DNA of 64,000 bases from Penelope pileata (Eukaryota > Chordata > Aves > Galliformes > Cracidae), in assembly GCA_013396635.1 (NCBI GenBank), contig WBMW01001603.1, positions 246,966 through 310,965 on the forward strand, read 5' to 3'. Both the position numbers and the translations under genes were made by a program. The notes under the pieces were generated by a model. The model searched no databases. It saw only the letters and a list, made by a program, of their open reading frames with translations, and was not told the origin of the DNA. Position 1 is the first letter of the stretch. Every line of letters begins with the position of its first letter. This document shows positions 24,001 to 36,370 of this stretch, piece after piece.

Positions 24001-27000
24001 AGAACTGGATGGATGCTGGAAACAACTGGAGCTACAGCAGAATCAATGCAGGAGGACCCCAGGCCATCCACACCCCTACCAAGTTGGGCTTCTTCAGCTC
24101 TGCCCTTGGAGCAGTGCCTGTGCTGCCGTTCATCTTGAGGAGACTCCCGTGACCGGATGACAGCACACAGGTGGGTGGCAGAACTGTCTGTGGAGCTCAG
24201 CACCTCCTGCAGACCCCACCGTGGAGGTGCAGAATGACCCCTCATCTCATTCCCCCGTGTGCTGAGATTTTCACTTTGCTCCTTCCTCAGCTCCTGCCAC
24301 CAGCACACGACTGAACCGCTTTCTCTGCAGAAGCCCTGGCAAAGGATGACGTTAATTACATCGGAGGCGATGTCTGATAAACAAACAACCTTGAGAAATC
24401 GGCATGGCACCGGGAATGCAGCCCCCTCTGCCTCACCTTGCAGGCTCGCAGCAGCACGGAGCACCTTTCAGCTTTCAGTGCTGCAGGAGGGCCGAGCAGG
24501 GAAGGCAGCACCTGCTGCCATGCTTTCTCATGCTGAGTGGTTTCCCATGCTCACTGCAGACAGCTTTCTTTTATTTTTCATTTAAACCAAAGTGACAAAT
24601 CCACCAACTCCAGCAAAGAGAAAGAGCCCTCGGCCAGGTAAGGAGCCGGGTCTGACTGCCTCCTCAATAACACTTTGTGCACGTCTGGCTCTTCCACGTG
24701 GAGATTTCAATCAATCACACACAGCACAGCCCTGCGAGATGGGCTAACACCCTTATGTTATGACACAAAACAGAAGCACAGAGACTCAAGCGAGCTGTTT
24801 AACAACATGCGCTTAGAGGCACGATGTGCTCAAAGCTCAAGGAACAGCAGCATCTGGGAGAAAGCAAAGTTCCTCTAGCCCAGATTCTAAAGAAGTTGAT
24901 ATAATCCTCCCTCATACACCCAGAAACGATGAAAAGGAAAAAGGGGCATTTAAGCAGATCATGAGTTCATTTCACCAGACTGCCCGCTGGGGACTGGGAA
25001 GTGAGCACAGCCCCCAGGACCCCACTAGCACGGGGCAGTGATGACAGTTAACAGCCTCTTCCCAAACCGAGCGCTTTTGAAAAGGTCACCAAGATGACTG
25101 GTATTCTGTAAGGAACAAAAAGCTAGGCGGGAACAAAGCTAAAATGGAGAGGTCACCCTGCCTCAGAAGAAAGGCTTCACCCAGCAGACAACCTTTAAAC
25201 CTTCCCCCATGAGTAGGGGAAAGGCACACACAAGACTCCTCTCAAGGGCCACCTCCTGCTGTTGGGGTGCACGTACCCCAGCCCTGCCCACCATGCACAC
25301 CCAGGGATTCAGGGTCAGCTCAGGCTGCAGATTGGCAAATTCCACCTAAAGCTGAGAGCAGTCCTGAAGTGCTTCCAGGCCACACCGAACACTGGTATGA
25401 CGCTGTCCTATAAGCTGGAGTGGCTCTTTGCAAGGAGTGGAGAAAGAAGACTAAAAAGAGAACAACGTTACATTGTTTATAGATCATTTTTTTCTTTTTA
25501 ATTAAAAGTTCAAATAGAGCCCTGAAGTTTTATAATGAACACTTCAGCAGAGGGCATCCACCTGGAACCAAGCATAAAGCACCATGAAAGGCCTGCTTTA
25601 TACACGGGCAACAAACGTCAGCAGGTAGAAGCGACAGCATCTGTGAGGGGTAGGCACCATCCTGCTTTTGACGGCTGCATTCCTGCTGGCTTTCACCCAG
25701 AGCTGCTCTGATCAGAACAAGCCCCCGGCTTTGCTGCAGTGCAGTGCTGAGCACCACCCAGCAGACAGCAACTGCCATGGGCCAAGGACTCGGTACCCCC
25801 TTCCGTGGGCATGTGAGCCAAACCCCAGCAGGTAATGTAGTGAGCGTGTAAATGCCCAGCTGAAGACAGACCAGCTTTATTTAAAGGGGAAGAGGGAAAA
25901 GAAACCCTCCAGCAATCAATTTCTTGCTGATTTTAGACTGGCTCACACAGGAACGGGGAATTACGTATTGAGCTTCAGCCCAGCGTAAATTAGAAGAGCC
26001 AGGTTATAAACCTCTGGAAAATGGAGTTTATGAGAAAAACAGCAATTGCTCATTACCTCCAGTTGTGTGATGGGGCCACGCTAACTCAGAGCCCCTTCTT
26101 TATGCTCAGTACTTTGCTCCAGGGGTGGGCAGGGGTGTTTAAGCACAAACAAGATGCAATCTTAATTATTTCAGCTTGACTCACCGTTATTAAGGCTAGG
26201 ATTGTACAGGCACTTGGCAGTTGAAGTAAAAGCCCAGAGAAGAGCTATAGGTGATTTGCCAGACTGGCAAGCCAAGCTGAGAAGGACCCTGCTCCCATTC
26301 CTGAGCTCAGGTCCCGAGGCAGCAGGAACTTTGTCATCATGGGGACCTCACATGGCCCAGGTTACCTGCACAAATTGCATCTGACACCTCATCCAACACC
26401 AAAGAAACCCTGCTAGAAACTCCTGGTGCCAGGACACAGGCATGAAGCAGCATGACACTTGCTTCATTTTGACAAATAATTTTTATTTCCCCTCTTTTTC
26501 CCCATAGAAGGGACAGTGCAGCAGTTGGTTAGCGCAGAATAAGAGCGAGAGCAGTCTCTTTGGCAACTGCCTGGTTCAATGTAGGTTGATTTAATGATAA
26601 GACACCATTTGAAGTTAATTGCAACTGCAGGGAAATAAAAACTGGAAAATCACTGCCAGGAGATGCAAGAAGTTGAGAAGACACCAGGTTGAGCTGCAAT
26701 ACAACACCAGGGAATGGGGAGAACACATCGTGACACGGCTCCTGGGAAGTCTGCAGAGCTGAAATTAAAAGTGGTCTCCATCAGCTTCAGCACAGGGCAG
26801 AGCACAGCTGGAGGACTCCAGTGATTTTAAGGCTTGAAATACAGAAAGTGCTGAACCCACGGCCACATGGAACCGGCTCAGCACAGGGTGGCCCCAAAGC
26901 CCCCCTCCCCACACTGCTGGGAGCCAGAGGTCAGGGCCCCACATGAGAGGGAAGAAAGGGGCTTGGGTTTGTTTTCAAAATGATGGGATTGGTAATTTCA

Positions 27001-27655
27001 AGAGCCACAACAAATTTCTACAATAGGAAAGAACCAGGAATATCTTTAAGCTATGCCACTTCAGAGTAATGAGGACTGGACAGTTTCACGGGCACAGGCA
27101 GAAGTTTCTACTTCTATAAATATCCCATATTAGGTAGGGAGAGATGAGTGCTGTGTTGGAGACCCTGAGTCCCCCCCACCTCACTGCCATTTAAAGCACA
27201 AAGGTGGCTGGCACCTGAGCACCATCTGATGAGCTGCAAGGAGTGCTCCTGGCAAGTGCTGAGTCCACCCCTGTCCAGTGGGGTGGGGGCATCTGCTCTG
27301 CAGCACCAGCACAGCCAGGGTCTCTGTGTGCCCCCACTGAACCCCAAAGCCTGGGCAGGCCCACAGGCACTGACAGGCTCTGTGCCAGCCCTCTGAGCCA
27401 TTCACAAACCAACACCCCATAAATCAGGCATTTCAGTTTCTTTTAAAGTGTTCTTAATAGCAGCAAATTTTAACAGACCTTTTTTTGCCCCCCTCCTCAT
27501 GTCACTTTTTATCCCCTGAACCACATCGCTGGAAAGCGAGGAAACCCGCAGCCACCGCTCGCTATGGGATGCTCCGAGTTACAACAGTGCTCCATGCAAC
27601 AAACCTCAAGGTTCTCTGCTGGAAAGTGGAAGGTGTGGGGAGGTAGAGGGGGAAG

Positions 27656-27669
27656 AAAAAAAAAAAAAA
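27656..27669. repeat. Poly-A homopolymer, 14 bases
   Basis: Fourteen consecutive A residues follow a G-rich stretch (GTGTGGGGAGGTAGAGGGGG). No transcript-like body is seen upstream. Confidence 0.85.
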
Positions 27670-30539
27670 GCTAATCTAAACCTATTTACACAGAGTGATT
27701 ATTCAATTAATTTTTTCATTACACTTGCCAAAAAGAATTGCCCGTGTCTTCAATGCTGTGTGTGAGATTTCATTAACAATTAATGGCACAGCCTGTTCCC
27801 CTGCTGAGCAGGCAGCAGCTTCTGTCTTTGGGGGCCTCACCCCACTATGTGCCATGGGGACACGATCCCCACTCAGCCAAAGGTGTGGGGACACGGCACC
27901 GCCTCACTTGAGCTCTGTAACACCAGCTATGGTTAGAGCAGTGCCAACCCTCTATTAGCAAGCACAACCGTGACACCCAGCACAAAGCAGCATGGGGCCA
28001 GCCCTGCAGCACTGGGCACACTGCAGCAGAAGAGCTGGGAGCTGCCCACCTTTGCCATGGGACCAAAATTGCATCCCACCTTTTTGGTGGGACAGCCAAG
28101 TTAGAGATCACGGAGTGCACAAAGGCAGAGAGCAGCACATACAGCAGTTATAAATCACCCCGTCTCCTTCCCAAACATAACATTTGTAAGAGAGCCCCAG
28201 GTTCTTATAAATATTTAAGTCAGATTTCAGCTGTTTATGTCTTACATCTGTCCTTATCAGTCTGTGATCATGTCTGTGCTCGCATCCCACGTCGCTGCCT
28301 GCTCACCTCGGCTGCTCCGGGGGCAAATGTGTTTTCTCACCTCGCCCCGGGCAGCCACCATCTGAATCCCTCTGAGAGCGATGGTCCTCTCCGAGCAGAC
28401 CTCAGCCAGAGCTGCACATGGAGGAGCTGCAACAGAAAAAAATACCTCTTGAGGTTTAGCAATAACTCAATCAAATCAATTAAAACTTACACGATACCGT
28501 TCTCCTGGAACAAGGGCCGTACTGAGTTGGTCTGTGCATGTCTGCACCCCATTGCTCCTGCCTTCCTTTAGTGTTCTGCACTGTAATTATGGGGGCTTTC
28601 TCTAAAAGGTGCACGCTGCTTTGTACGGCACAGGGGAAAGGTGGAAGGGCAGAGCATATCCCCCGAAATCGACTGGTTTGGATTATGGCCACGGACTGCC
28701 AATTTACTCAACATTCTAACATTTCTGAGTAACAAAGGGGAGACTGTTCTGGAGAACCTCTTGAAAGAAAGCGTGCTTTTCAGGCAGTCACAGGGCTGGT
28801 GAAAACCACAAGAATTTGGCAATTCTGACTATCCTGCTTCTCAGCAGGGAGACAAGCAAGGGGCAGGAATACTGGGAAGAAGGGGAGAGCCCCACTGACA
28901 CGGGGTGTCCCGGAGCCCCCTCCCCTTACTGCTCGTACAACAGGAACCCTCCAGGATGGAGGAGGACCATCACAGCATCCCTTTGAGACTGAGATCCCCA
29001 TGGCTGGAGGCTGGGCTGTTTGCTGAACTGTAGGAGATGCTGAGGCTTAGTATGGAGGGGGGAAGAGGGGAGTAAAAATAAAATCACATTCTCTGCTATT
29101 CACTGCCTGCTAAGACTCTCCTGATTATCTGTAATCTCCAAGAGCTTTAGGAGGAAGGGAGCAGTGAAAGTCCAAGTTTCTCCCCGTGCTCCTGGGAAGC
29201 CTCCAGGGCTCCTCACGAGCAGCAGGGCTCACATCCCAGCTGCCACCCAGCAGGGCCACAGCAGCTCCCACAGAGGACACAACACCAGGCACCCCCAGAC
29301 CGCCCTCTGGCCATGCCCAGCTCTCCTCATTGGCAGTACCTGCCCAACCCCATCACCACCAGCCCCGGGGAACATCCCCACAAGCTGCTGCAGGTTACAA
29401 GGGGCCGAGGTCAGGTGTGCTCTCTGGGACCGGAATGTAGAAAATCTGGGTTTGTTTCCCAGCTCAGCTATATTTATGTCCCTGTGGGCAAGCAACTCAT
29501 CCTTGCTGTGCTTTGCTGTATGCCAGCTGGAGCAGGGCTACAGCCTTTATTCTCACTGCTATTTTGACTTGTCTGCTTGCATTACAATCTTTTGGGAGGG
29601 GAGGCTGTACGTGCATATCTACCAAATCTCATCTAAGTGATCTAATCCCGGCAGATCTCTCTAGGTATTACTGTCATACAAATTCCAAGTGGCTGTGTCT
29701 ATATAGACAGCTTAACCCACACTCAGGCACCGGGGACCCGTCCCAGTGCCACGCACTGAGGTTCACTTCAAGTTTGCGTTACTGAGCCCAGAGACCCACG
29801 CACGGCCTCGAGCCCACCCTGCTCCCGTGTGTGTGAGGCACTGGGGGCATTCCAGCCCAGAGCAAGGTCCTCCCCAGCCACGAGACACATCAGATTCAGC
29901 AAATTAATTACACCAACTAGTTAGGCCAATCGCCATTTCCCGCTGATTTTATTCACTCCAGCAAATGAGTCAGACAGGGTTATTTTTTCCCTACGCTCTG
30001 CTGGGTCTCTTTCAATTTTGAGGACACAATTCCATAATTTTCCTGCTTCATTAAGGGCAGCACTTGAGCGCTTCCATCACCCCTCCAAGCACAAACTCAC
30101 TCCAAGGAGCAGCCCTGGCACAAGGTTGCATCCCAAAGGTGCCAGGGGCATTGTCCCCATTTTCAGCCGAGGCACACCACAGCTTTGTGGCCCTCCCCTA
30201 CAGGTCTGGCCCAGAGCACCTCATGTCCCCAACAACAGGAGCTCACCGCGTCACCAGGGCTGAGCACGGGCTCACAAAGGAAATGAAAGCACCAAGGAAG
30301 GTTTCACAGCACATGGCTGGGGAGAGGCAGGAGGTGCTGACATCCATCTCCATCATGGAGCCACGGTTCATGACTCCTCCTACTGCCCCATCCCCTCCTC
30401 TGGGATAACACAGACCCTTCACTGCTTTTAGCCAAAGAAGGGAGAAAAGGGAGAAAAACATAACGTAACGAGCAGTGCATTGTCTCTCGGATGATGCCAT
30501 ACTTACAAGATAAAGAGGAAGCATGGGGACTATAGGCAT

Positions 30540-30760
30540 GGCTTTGATTTTATTGTAAAGGGTTTAATATTCGGAGCCATATTGATTTGATTTATCTCAG
30601 CGTGCCGGTGTGCTGCCGGTAACCAAGCAACACCAACCCGCTCTGTATTCCGGGAGGCTCCCGGGATGCTGCCTATGAACGACATCACTTTGTGGATGTG
30701 ACACTAAACGGACCACGGGCACCATTTGCGGGGGGTGGATATTTGAGCTCTGTGGGTTTT
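30540..30760. other. Repeat-free block with RFX-type X-box and CG-rich palindrome (candidate regulatory element)
   Basis: AT-rich sequence (30540-30600) gives way to a stretch with unusually many CpGs. It contains GTAACCAAGCAAC at 30619-30631, which fits the X-box pattern GTNRCC, one spacer base, RGYAAC bound by RFX proteins. It also contains the near-perfect palindrome CCGGGAGGCTCCCGG at 30650-30664. Each motif alone is expected about once in a window this size, so the call rests only on their closeness and the absence of repeats. Confidence 0.25.
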
Positions 30761-32949
30761 ATTTCTCCTAGCTCCTTCACCCACCGCTGCAGCCCAGACA
30801 AAACCATGCAAATGAACACCAAAAAAAGGGAACAGAGCCCACCTCATCTGATCCACCTTCACCACAAGTATTTTGTTTTTATTTTATCCTTCATCAGGCT
30901 CTCCCATGGGGAGAGGGACTGGGCAGGCATTGCTTTTTTTTCCCCCTCCTTCATGCCCTGATCCTGCACTGGGCCCAACGTGGCTCTGCTCCCACGATGG
31001 CCCCATGTACAATGTGCTGCGCTGACAAATCCCTCCAATTAAAAGCCCTATTCTCTGCCTGTCAGATGGACAAAGTGCTAACAAAAGTGCTACGGAGCGA
31101 TCCTGTGGTTCTGGCATGTACAAATTGCTCATTATTTAACTCGGCTGAAACAAGAACCGTGCAGATCACGGGGCTGGGCTTTTTTCACTTGGAATCCGAA
31201 ACCAGACAAAACGCACATCAGCTTTGCCAAAGAGCTTCCCTGAGGTTTGCAGATTTCCCAGCAAGTCTGGACTGAGTTAGAGAAACTCAAAACGATGGGG
31301 AAAGCACTCGGCCTCGGAGGGGACGCAGCACAGGAACGCTCTCCAGCTCTGAATGCAAACCCCTTGCCGTGGCCTCTGCAGCTCCGAGCAGGAGGGAGCA
31401 GAGCCTCACTCCTCACCGGGCAGGGGCTGGGATCTGCCAGCACTTTCCAATGGCACCAACATGGACATACAGCTTCCAACAGGGATGCCAAGGACCAAGG
31501 CTTCTTCCGCATGGGCTTGGTGGGTTCATGGCAGCCTTTCAAGACCCCATTCCAGCAGTTCTGGCAGCAATCAGCTTTCCCAAATTCTCATTGCCACTGG
31601 GCCAGCATGTTCAGTCCTCAGCCTTTCATGGCCCCCCAGGAGCACACAGATGGGAACAACTATCCAAAGCTTGCCATTGCCTTTCCAGAAAGGCACAAGT
31701 GCTCACACAGTCCCTGTCAGTGTGGGGAAGATGTCCTCCAGGCACCGAGGGAAGGGACAGGTAAGTCCATCGATGGCCTTGGGGGCACAGCTCCCCATCA
31801 CAGCAGCCTCTGCCAGCTGCTGAGCCCAGCAGAAGCCTTAACACCCAGCAGAGCAGTGATTAACAGATAACACTTTTCGGCAGCGCTGGTTGGACTGGAC
31901 CCAGGCACCTACTGGCAGAGCTCTGACTCACCCAAGGTCTCAGATATTGAGAGGCATCAGGAAAGAGCCGAGGCTCAGAGTGACCTCCGATTAGGTAAGA
32001 GAGCACGAAACCATCACATCTCACAGCAAAACAAAACCTCCCGGTGCTGTTTGGCTGCTTTAATCCATGAGTTGTACAGGATCTGCGGGGGGAGGAAAAT
32101 AAACCCTACAGGAATGCTTAGCATAGTGGAAAAAAAATAATGTTAAATTAAGCTTACAAAAATGTTTCTCTTTCTGAAAATCTTGGCTGGCAATAAATGG
32201 CTTGTGCCAAGTTATAAATCAAATGTTGGGTTTCTTTTAACGCTCAGCATCCCCTGATTTATGACGCCATCACAACCTCCCGATTGATTTCTGACTCGGC
32301 AATCCATCTTCCCCCACAGGTAGCTGCCCATTATAACGCCTTTCCTGAGCAGTCAGCACGTCTGGCTTCCCAGAAGGGCCCTACAGAGGAGAGGCCTGAG
32401 CGGAACCCTCCGAGGGGAGGGAGCAGAGGGATGGGTTTGTGTGAGGGAATGGTGCTGCCCAACTGACATGCATGAGGATGCAGAATGGGGCCAGACCACC
32501 CGTGGGCAGCATTCACGTTCCCATTAAACAAATGGCCTCAAGGAGGGGACAATCCCTCTCCAGACTCCAATGGTTGCACTTGGCTTAGGGCTTTGCCACA
32601 ACAGCCCTGGTGAAGCTCCAGCTGCACTGGTACATGCTCCATGCAGGTGTCCCCAGCCATGCTGCATTGGCTGCCCCGTGGAGCGGGGCTAAGAGCAACC
32701 TCAAGGTTCCCATCTACATGGCAATGGCATCCCGGTCCCAGCAGCTCTGGGGACAGAGGGACATTGGCCTCTGTCTGCCATCACCGAGGTCTAGGGGCCA
32801 CTGAGAACAAGCTGCCCACATGCTGGAAGAATTTCAACCTTTCCACTATATTTTATCAGGAAGTAATTCACACAAAGGAAAACAGAAGGCAGAGCAGCCT
32901 TGTCAGCAGGCATCACCAAGTTCACAGCCTGTGGCTTGCAACTGCATAC

Positions 32950-33250
32950 AGGGGGGCTGTAAGAAAGAAGGGGACAGACTCTTCAGCAGGAGCTGTGATG
33001 ATAGGACAAGGGGAAATGGTTTCAAATAAAAAGAATGGAGATTTAAGTTGGATATAAAAAAAATGTTTTTCACAGTTAGTGTGGTGCAGCACTGCACAGT
33101 GCCCAGAGAGGTGGGGGTGCCCCATCCCTCCGGGTCAGGCTGAGGGCTCTGAGCCCCCTGACGGAGCTGTGGGTGTCCCTGCACATTGCAGGGGAGTGAG
33201 TGAGATCAGATGGCCTTCAAAGGTCCCTTCCAACTGAAATGATTCTGTGA
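32950..33250 (+). mobile_element. CR1 LINE 3' part, plus strand (about 300 bp)
   Basis: From about 32950 the text follows the end of CR1 ORF2 and its 3' untranslated region. The order is GGACAGACTCTTCAGCAGGA, GTGATGATAGGACAAGGGG, AATGGTTTCAAATAAAAAGA, GTGCCCAGAGAGGTGGGGG, then CAAAGGTCCCTTCCAACTG and the tail GATTCTGTGA. The 5' part is truncated and no intact frame remains. The middle part (33115-33190) is diverged from the usual CR1 text and may contain a small deletion or replacement. Confidence 0.88.
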
Positions 33251-35044
33251 AGGGTTCCTTCTGCACTGCCCTCCCTGTGCACAATGCCAGCCAGACACCA
33301 GAGGTGCTGCACTGCAGTTGCAGAGTGGATAGGCTGCTGCCCATGCATGGCGATAGGGGCCATCAGGGCTGTCCCTAGGGGTCAAACAGCAGGAGTTCAT
33401 GCTTTGGAGGAGGGAGGCACCACAAAGGCTGCATGCTCATTGGGCGCTGTGTGCTGTCCAGGAGCTCCATGCACGGGGTGGCCATCCCTGCCCAGCCCTC
33501 AGCCTGGAGGTGTGGGGCTGCTCCCCTCTGGGCAGCACAGAGCCCTCCCACCACGCCAACCTTCTCTCAGAGCCTTACACAACCCGTACGGACATTTCAT
33601 TGCTTTTCAGCATCAGTATTTTCCTTGAAACACCATTTTCTTACTACAAACAAACCCAGAGAGTCCTCCCCTTCTGGTTTCAGGGTTTGGCTCCCAGCAG
33701 CACCCATCCCCCACAAGCAGAAATAAACTGAACCCCACAAGCCAGAGGAGAGATCCCAGGCTCACAGACACCTCTCACTGAACTGGAAAACCTTTATCTC
33801 TGGAGCACCCTACCCCTCAGTGAGGCCTGCTCCTGCCAGCTCAGCAATCCACAGACACTGGAGCTTACCTGGGCACAGGGGACTGATGCTGTGACAGCCC
33901 CATGGGATGCAGAGGACATCACTCTCCTCCTCACTGAGCACTGTGCAGGTGGGAGCCGCACAAGAACACCTGCACAGGCCCCAGGGACCACCACCAACCT
34001 CAGAGACTACCACCAGCCCAACCCTCTGCCCTGCAGAGCACTTCCTCCCTCCCCCTTGTCCAGGCAAACCTAGCTACCAAAGTGCAGCTATCTGTATGGA
34101 GCCCTTTCAACCCAAACAGGTGAGGGTGGGCTTGATGGCAGCGGAGAGCAGCTGGGAGCAATCACCTCCAAACCCCACACAGCTGGAGGCAGGGAGCTGT
34201 TAAAGAGATCATGCACCTCGGAAATGAGACAACAGGGGAAGGGACAAATATTCCTCCTGTAGGCAGCAAACACCACCTCCTCAAAGTCTGCGGACCGGAG
34301 GGAGCTGTGGATGTGTCCCAGTGCATCAGCCCTTGGGATGAGTGTGCAGAGCTCAGACGTGGGCTGGAGATCCCGATTTCCCAACTGCAGAGCCGTGGCT
34401 GGATGAGCCAGGTTACACGTCCCTATCTAAAGCACAGGTTCTCCTTCTATGTAAACATTTTCCTGGGGAGTCCAGAAGCCAGCTGTCCACTCAGATGGTG
34501 CCTTTTTAACTTCCAAGATGAATAGGGCTTTTTTATGTCACCGTAAAGCATTATTTATGGTGGAAAGGGCCTGTGAATGGTGCACGCTGTCAGTTCAGTA
34601 TGTAAATGATGCCAGCTCCGTTGGCTACATCCCATCAATTATTTTCATACACTTTTCTTTGTCTTCATCTGTCAGAGGAAAAGTCACCTTGATGCCTTGG
34701 CGTGGTTTTCCTCTCCCATTTCCTTTGGTATGTGACTGGCCATTGAGGCCTGGCAAGAAGGAGAACACAGGGTTTTCAGAAACAAGTGGGCTGGGAGAAC
34801 TGGCCAAGTGGCCCTTGGGCCTCCACCAATGCTCAGGACCAAAGAACTTCCCCATGTGAAAAACTGTTACAGGAGCTCCAAGGCCATGGGCCCCAACAAC
34901 CAGCCCTGACTTCGCAGTAGGGGTGGAATGGCAAGTTCACAGGAGCATGGTCAGCAGGATTAGGCCCTCAGCATACCCTAGAAGGATGTTTTTCCAACAG
35001 AAATTTGCCATAGCTCATCCCACACATGGAGTGTAGTGCTGCTG
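33251..35044. other. Gene-free unique sequence between two CR1 copies
   Basis: No gene is recognised. Several open frames near 33280-34860 overlap on opposite strands and have no motifs. AT-rich words occur near 34500-34560. Confidence 0.5.
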
Positions 35045-35063
35045 GCTCCCACCTGCTTGTGTC

Positions 35064-35390
35064 TTTTTGGCCTTCCTGCCCACCTGGGCACACTGTTTGC
35101 TCATGTTCATCTGAGAATCAACCAAGGATCCCGGGTCCTTTTCTTCAGCACAGTCTCCTAGCCACTCTGTCCCAAGCCTATAGCATTGCATGGGGTTATT
35201 GTGACCAAAGTGCAAGACCCGGCACTTGGCCTTGTTGAGCCTCATCCCATTGGCCTCAGCCCAGCGACCCTGGCTGTCCAGGTCCCTCTGAAGGGCCTCC
35301 CTACCCTCAGGAAGATCGACACTTCTTCCCATCTTAGTGTCATCTGCAAACTTACTGAGGGTGCACTCAACCCCCTCAACTAGGTCAACA
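35064..35390 (-). pseudogene. CR1 reverse transcriptase fragment, downstream part (FADD motif)
   Basis: The open frame with ATG at 35530 and stop near 35015 looks continuous, but its first 45 or so codons are antisense reading of the nested CR1 end. Only the part from about 35390 downward, beginning DLVEGVECTLSKFADD, is true reverse transcriptase sequence. It keeps FADD and the downstream block with RDLDSQGRWAEANGMRLN and CRVLHFGHNN, which are characteristic of CR1 ORF2. It lacks the C-terminal thumb. Confidence 0.85.
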
Positions 35391-35560
35391 ACAGAGAAGT
35401 TGTGGATGCCCCCTCCCTGGAAGGATTCAAAGCCAGGCTGGATGGGGCTTTGGGCAGCCTGGTCTGGTGGGAAGTGTAGTTGCCCATGGCAGGGGGGTTG
35501 GAACAAGATGATCTCTAAGGTCCCTTCCAACCTGAACCATTCTATGATTCTACGATTCTA
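35391..35560 (+). mobile_element. Nested CR1 3' end, plus strand, inserted in an older minus-strand CR1
   Basis: The text AGAGAAGTTGTGGATGCCCC through TGGATGGGGCTTTGGGCAGC, GGCAGGGGGGTTGGAACAAG and GGTCCCTTCCAACCTGAACC to ATTCTATGATTCTACGATTC is a plus-strand CR1 3' terminus of about 170 bp. On both sides the flanking sequence is minus-strand CR1 ORF2, and the protein homology of the host resumes across it (ILFN on one side, DLVEGVE on the other). The nested copy is therefore the later insertion. No clear target-site duplication is visible, as is usual for CR1. Confidence 0.9.
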
Positions 35561-35569
35561 CATTGAACA

Positions 35570-35800
35570 AGATGGGCCCCAGTAATGACCCCTGGGGGAC
35601 ACCACTGGTGCCCGGCTGCCAGCTCAATGGAACTCCATCCACCACCACTCTCCAGGCCCAGCCCTCCAGCCAGGCCTTTACACAGCAAAGAGTGAACCTG
35701 TCCAGGCCATGGGCTGCCAGCTTTCCGCAGCGAATACTGGGGGAGGCAGTGTCCAAGGCTTTGCTAAGGTCTAGGCAGACTGCATCCACAGCCTGCCTCT
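35570..35800 (-). pseudogene. CR1 reverse transcriptase fragment, upstream part (SGVPQGS motif)
   Basis: This minus-strand frame encodes the segment from DAVCLDLSKALD through HGLDRFTLCCVKAWLEG, RVVVDGVPLSWQPGTSGVPQ and GSLLGPILFN, the palm-domain core of CR1 reverse transcriptase. A substitution of Ala in SKALD (SKAFD in typical CR1) suggests ageing. It is cut on the 3' side by the nested CR1 at 35560. On the 5' side homology fades near 35830. Confidence 0.87.
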
Positions 35801-36049
35801 CATCAGTCTCATCAGACTCAACAGTCTGGTCACCCTGACCGCCTTCCTTGGAGTGACCCAGCCATGGAGCAGTTACAGCTCTGACCCCCGTTCCCTGTCC
35901 CTCGGAAAGCACTTCCATGGCACACTGCAGGGTTTTTGGATGCAGAGGTCCCGCTGCCTTCCCCCAGCCGCAGGCAGCAGCATCCAGGTGCCCAGCGGCT
36001 TCTGGTGCAGAGAGAGGGAAAAAGAAAAGGAAACAAACCCATAAATCAC

Positions 36050-36370
36050 AAAGCTAGCAAATGAAAATAAATACACTTAACAATATTTCCATGCCGCTTT
36101 TTATTATTATTATTTATAATGGTATTACAGAATTTTGTGAAATTAAAGTAAATGTCAAGCAGAATGTAATAATTTTCCTTGGGGTTTGGCACATTTGTGT
36201 GCCTGACAGTTTCACATTTTTCTTTATATCCGTGAAGACAGGAGCCTGACAGGGCTATATTTTGTTACCCACTTTGTTCAATTTTGTCATAAATTGGAGC
36301 GAACAAAACAGTGAAAACACAGACACCAAATTAATCAAAGAAATTACATTTTAAAGCAGCTCTCATACAA
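36050..36370. other. AT-rich, repeat-free block (candidate conserved non-coding element)
   Basis: About 320 bases of strongly AT-rich unique sequence include a (TTA)n-like patch at 36101-36115. They also include long words such as TTGTTCAATTTTGTCATAAA that do not resemble any repeat I know. Its sharp boundaries against GC-rich flanks are typical of conserved non-coding elements, but no alignment is available. Confidence 0.3.

Larger units (their letters stand above)
20060..32949. other. Gene-free unique sequence, longest uninterrupted stretch
   Basis: Nearly 13 kb with no recognised gene and no interspersed repeat. Homopolymer A runs lie at 21036-21057, 22264-22275 and 27656-27669. The many open frames between 22000 and 32000 come from GC-rich passages and overlap on both strands. 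None carries a domain motif. An AT-rich block at 30540-30760 is listed separately. Confidence 0.55.
35045..35835 (-). mobile_element. CR1 LINE ORF2 (reverse transcriptase) fragment, minus strand, split by a nested CR1
   Basis: On the minus strand this encodes the fingers-palm part of a CR1 reverse transcriptase. The motif DAVCLDLSKALD (35786-35751) matches the region with the first catalytic aspartate. SGVPQGSLLGPILFN (35606-35562) is the conserved SGVPQGS block. FADDTKMG (35350-35327) holds the FADD active-site motif. The frame then runs through an NKAKCRVLHFGHNN-like segment and ends near KAKKT at about 35050. The element is truncated at both ends, and it is interrupted at 35391-35560 by a plus-strand CR1 end. 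It cannot make a working enzyme. Confidence 0.9.

Noticed and set aside
31247..31870. Plus-strand open frame of 207 codons
   Set aside because: Three plus-strand and minus-strand frames are open at once over the same interval, which points to low stop density from composition. No motif is seen.
35391..35530. N-terminal 45 codons of the minus-strand frame 35015-35530
   Set aside because: This part is antisense reading of the nested plus-strand CR1 end. It is not reverse transcriptase sequence, so the frame as a whole is not a gene.
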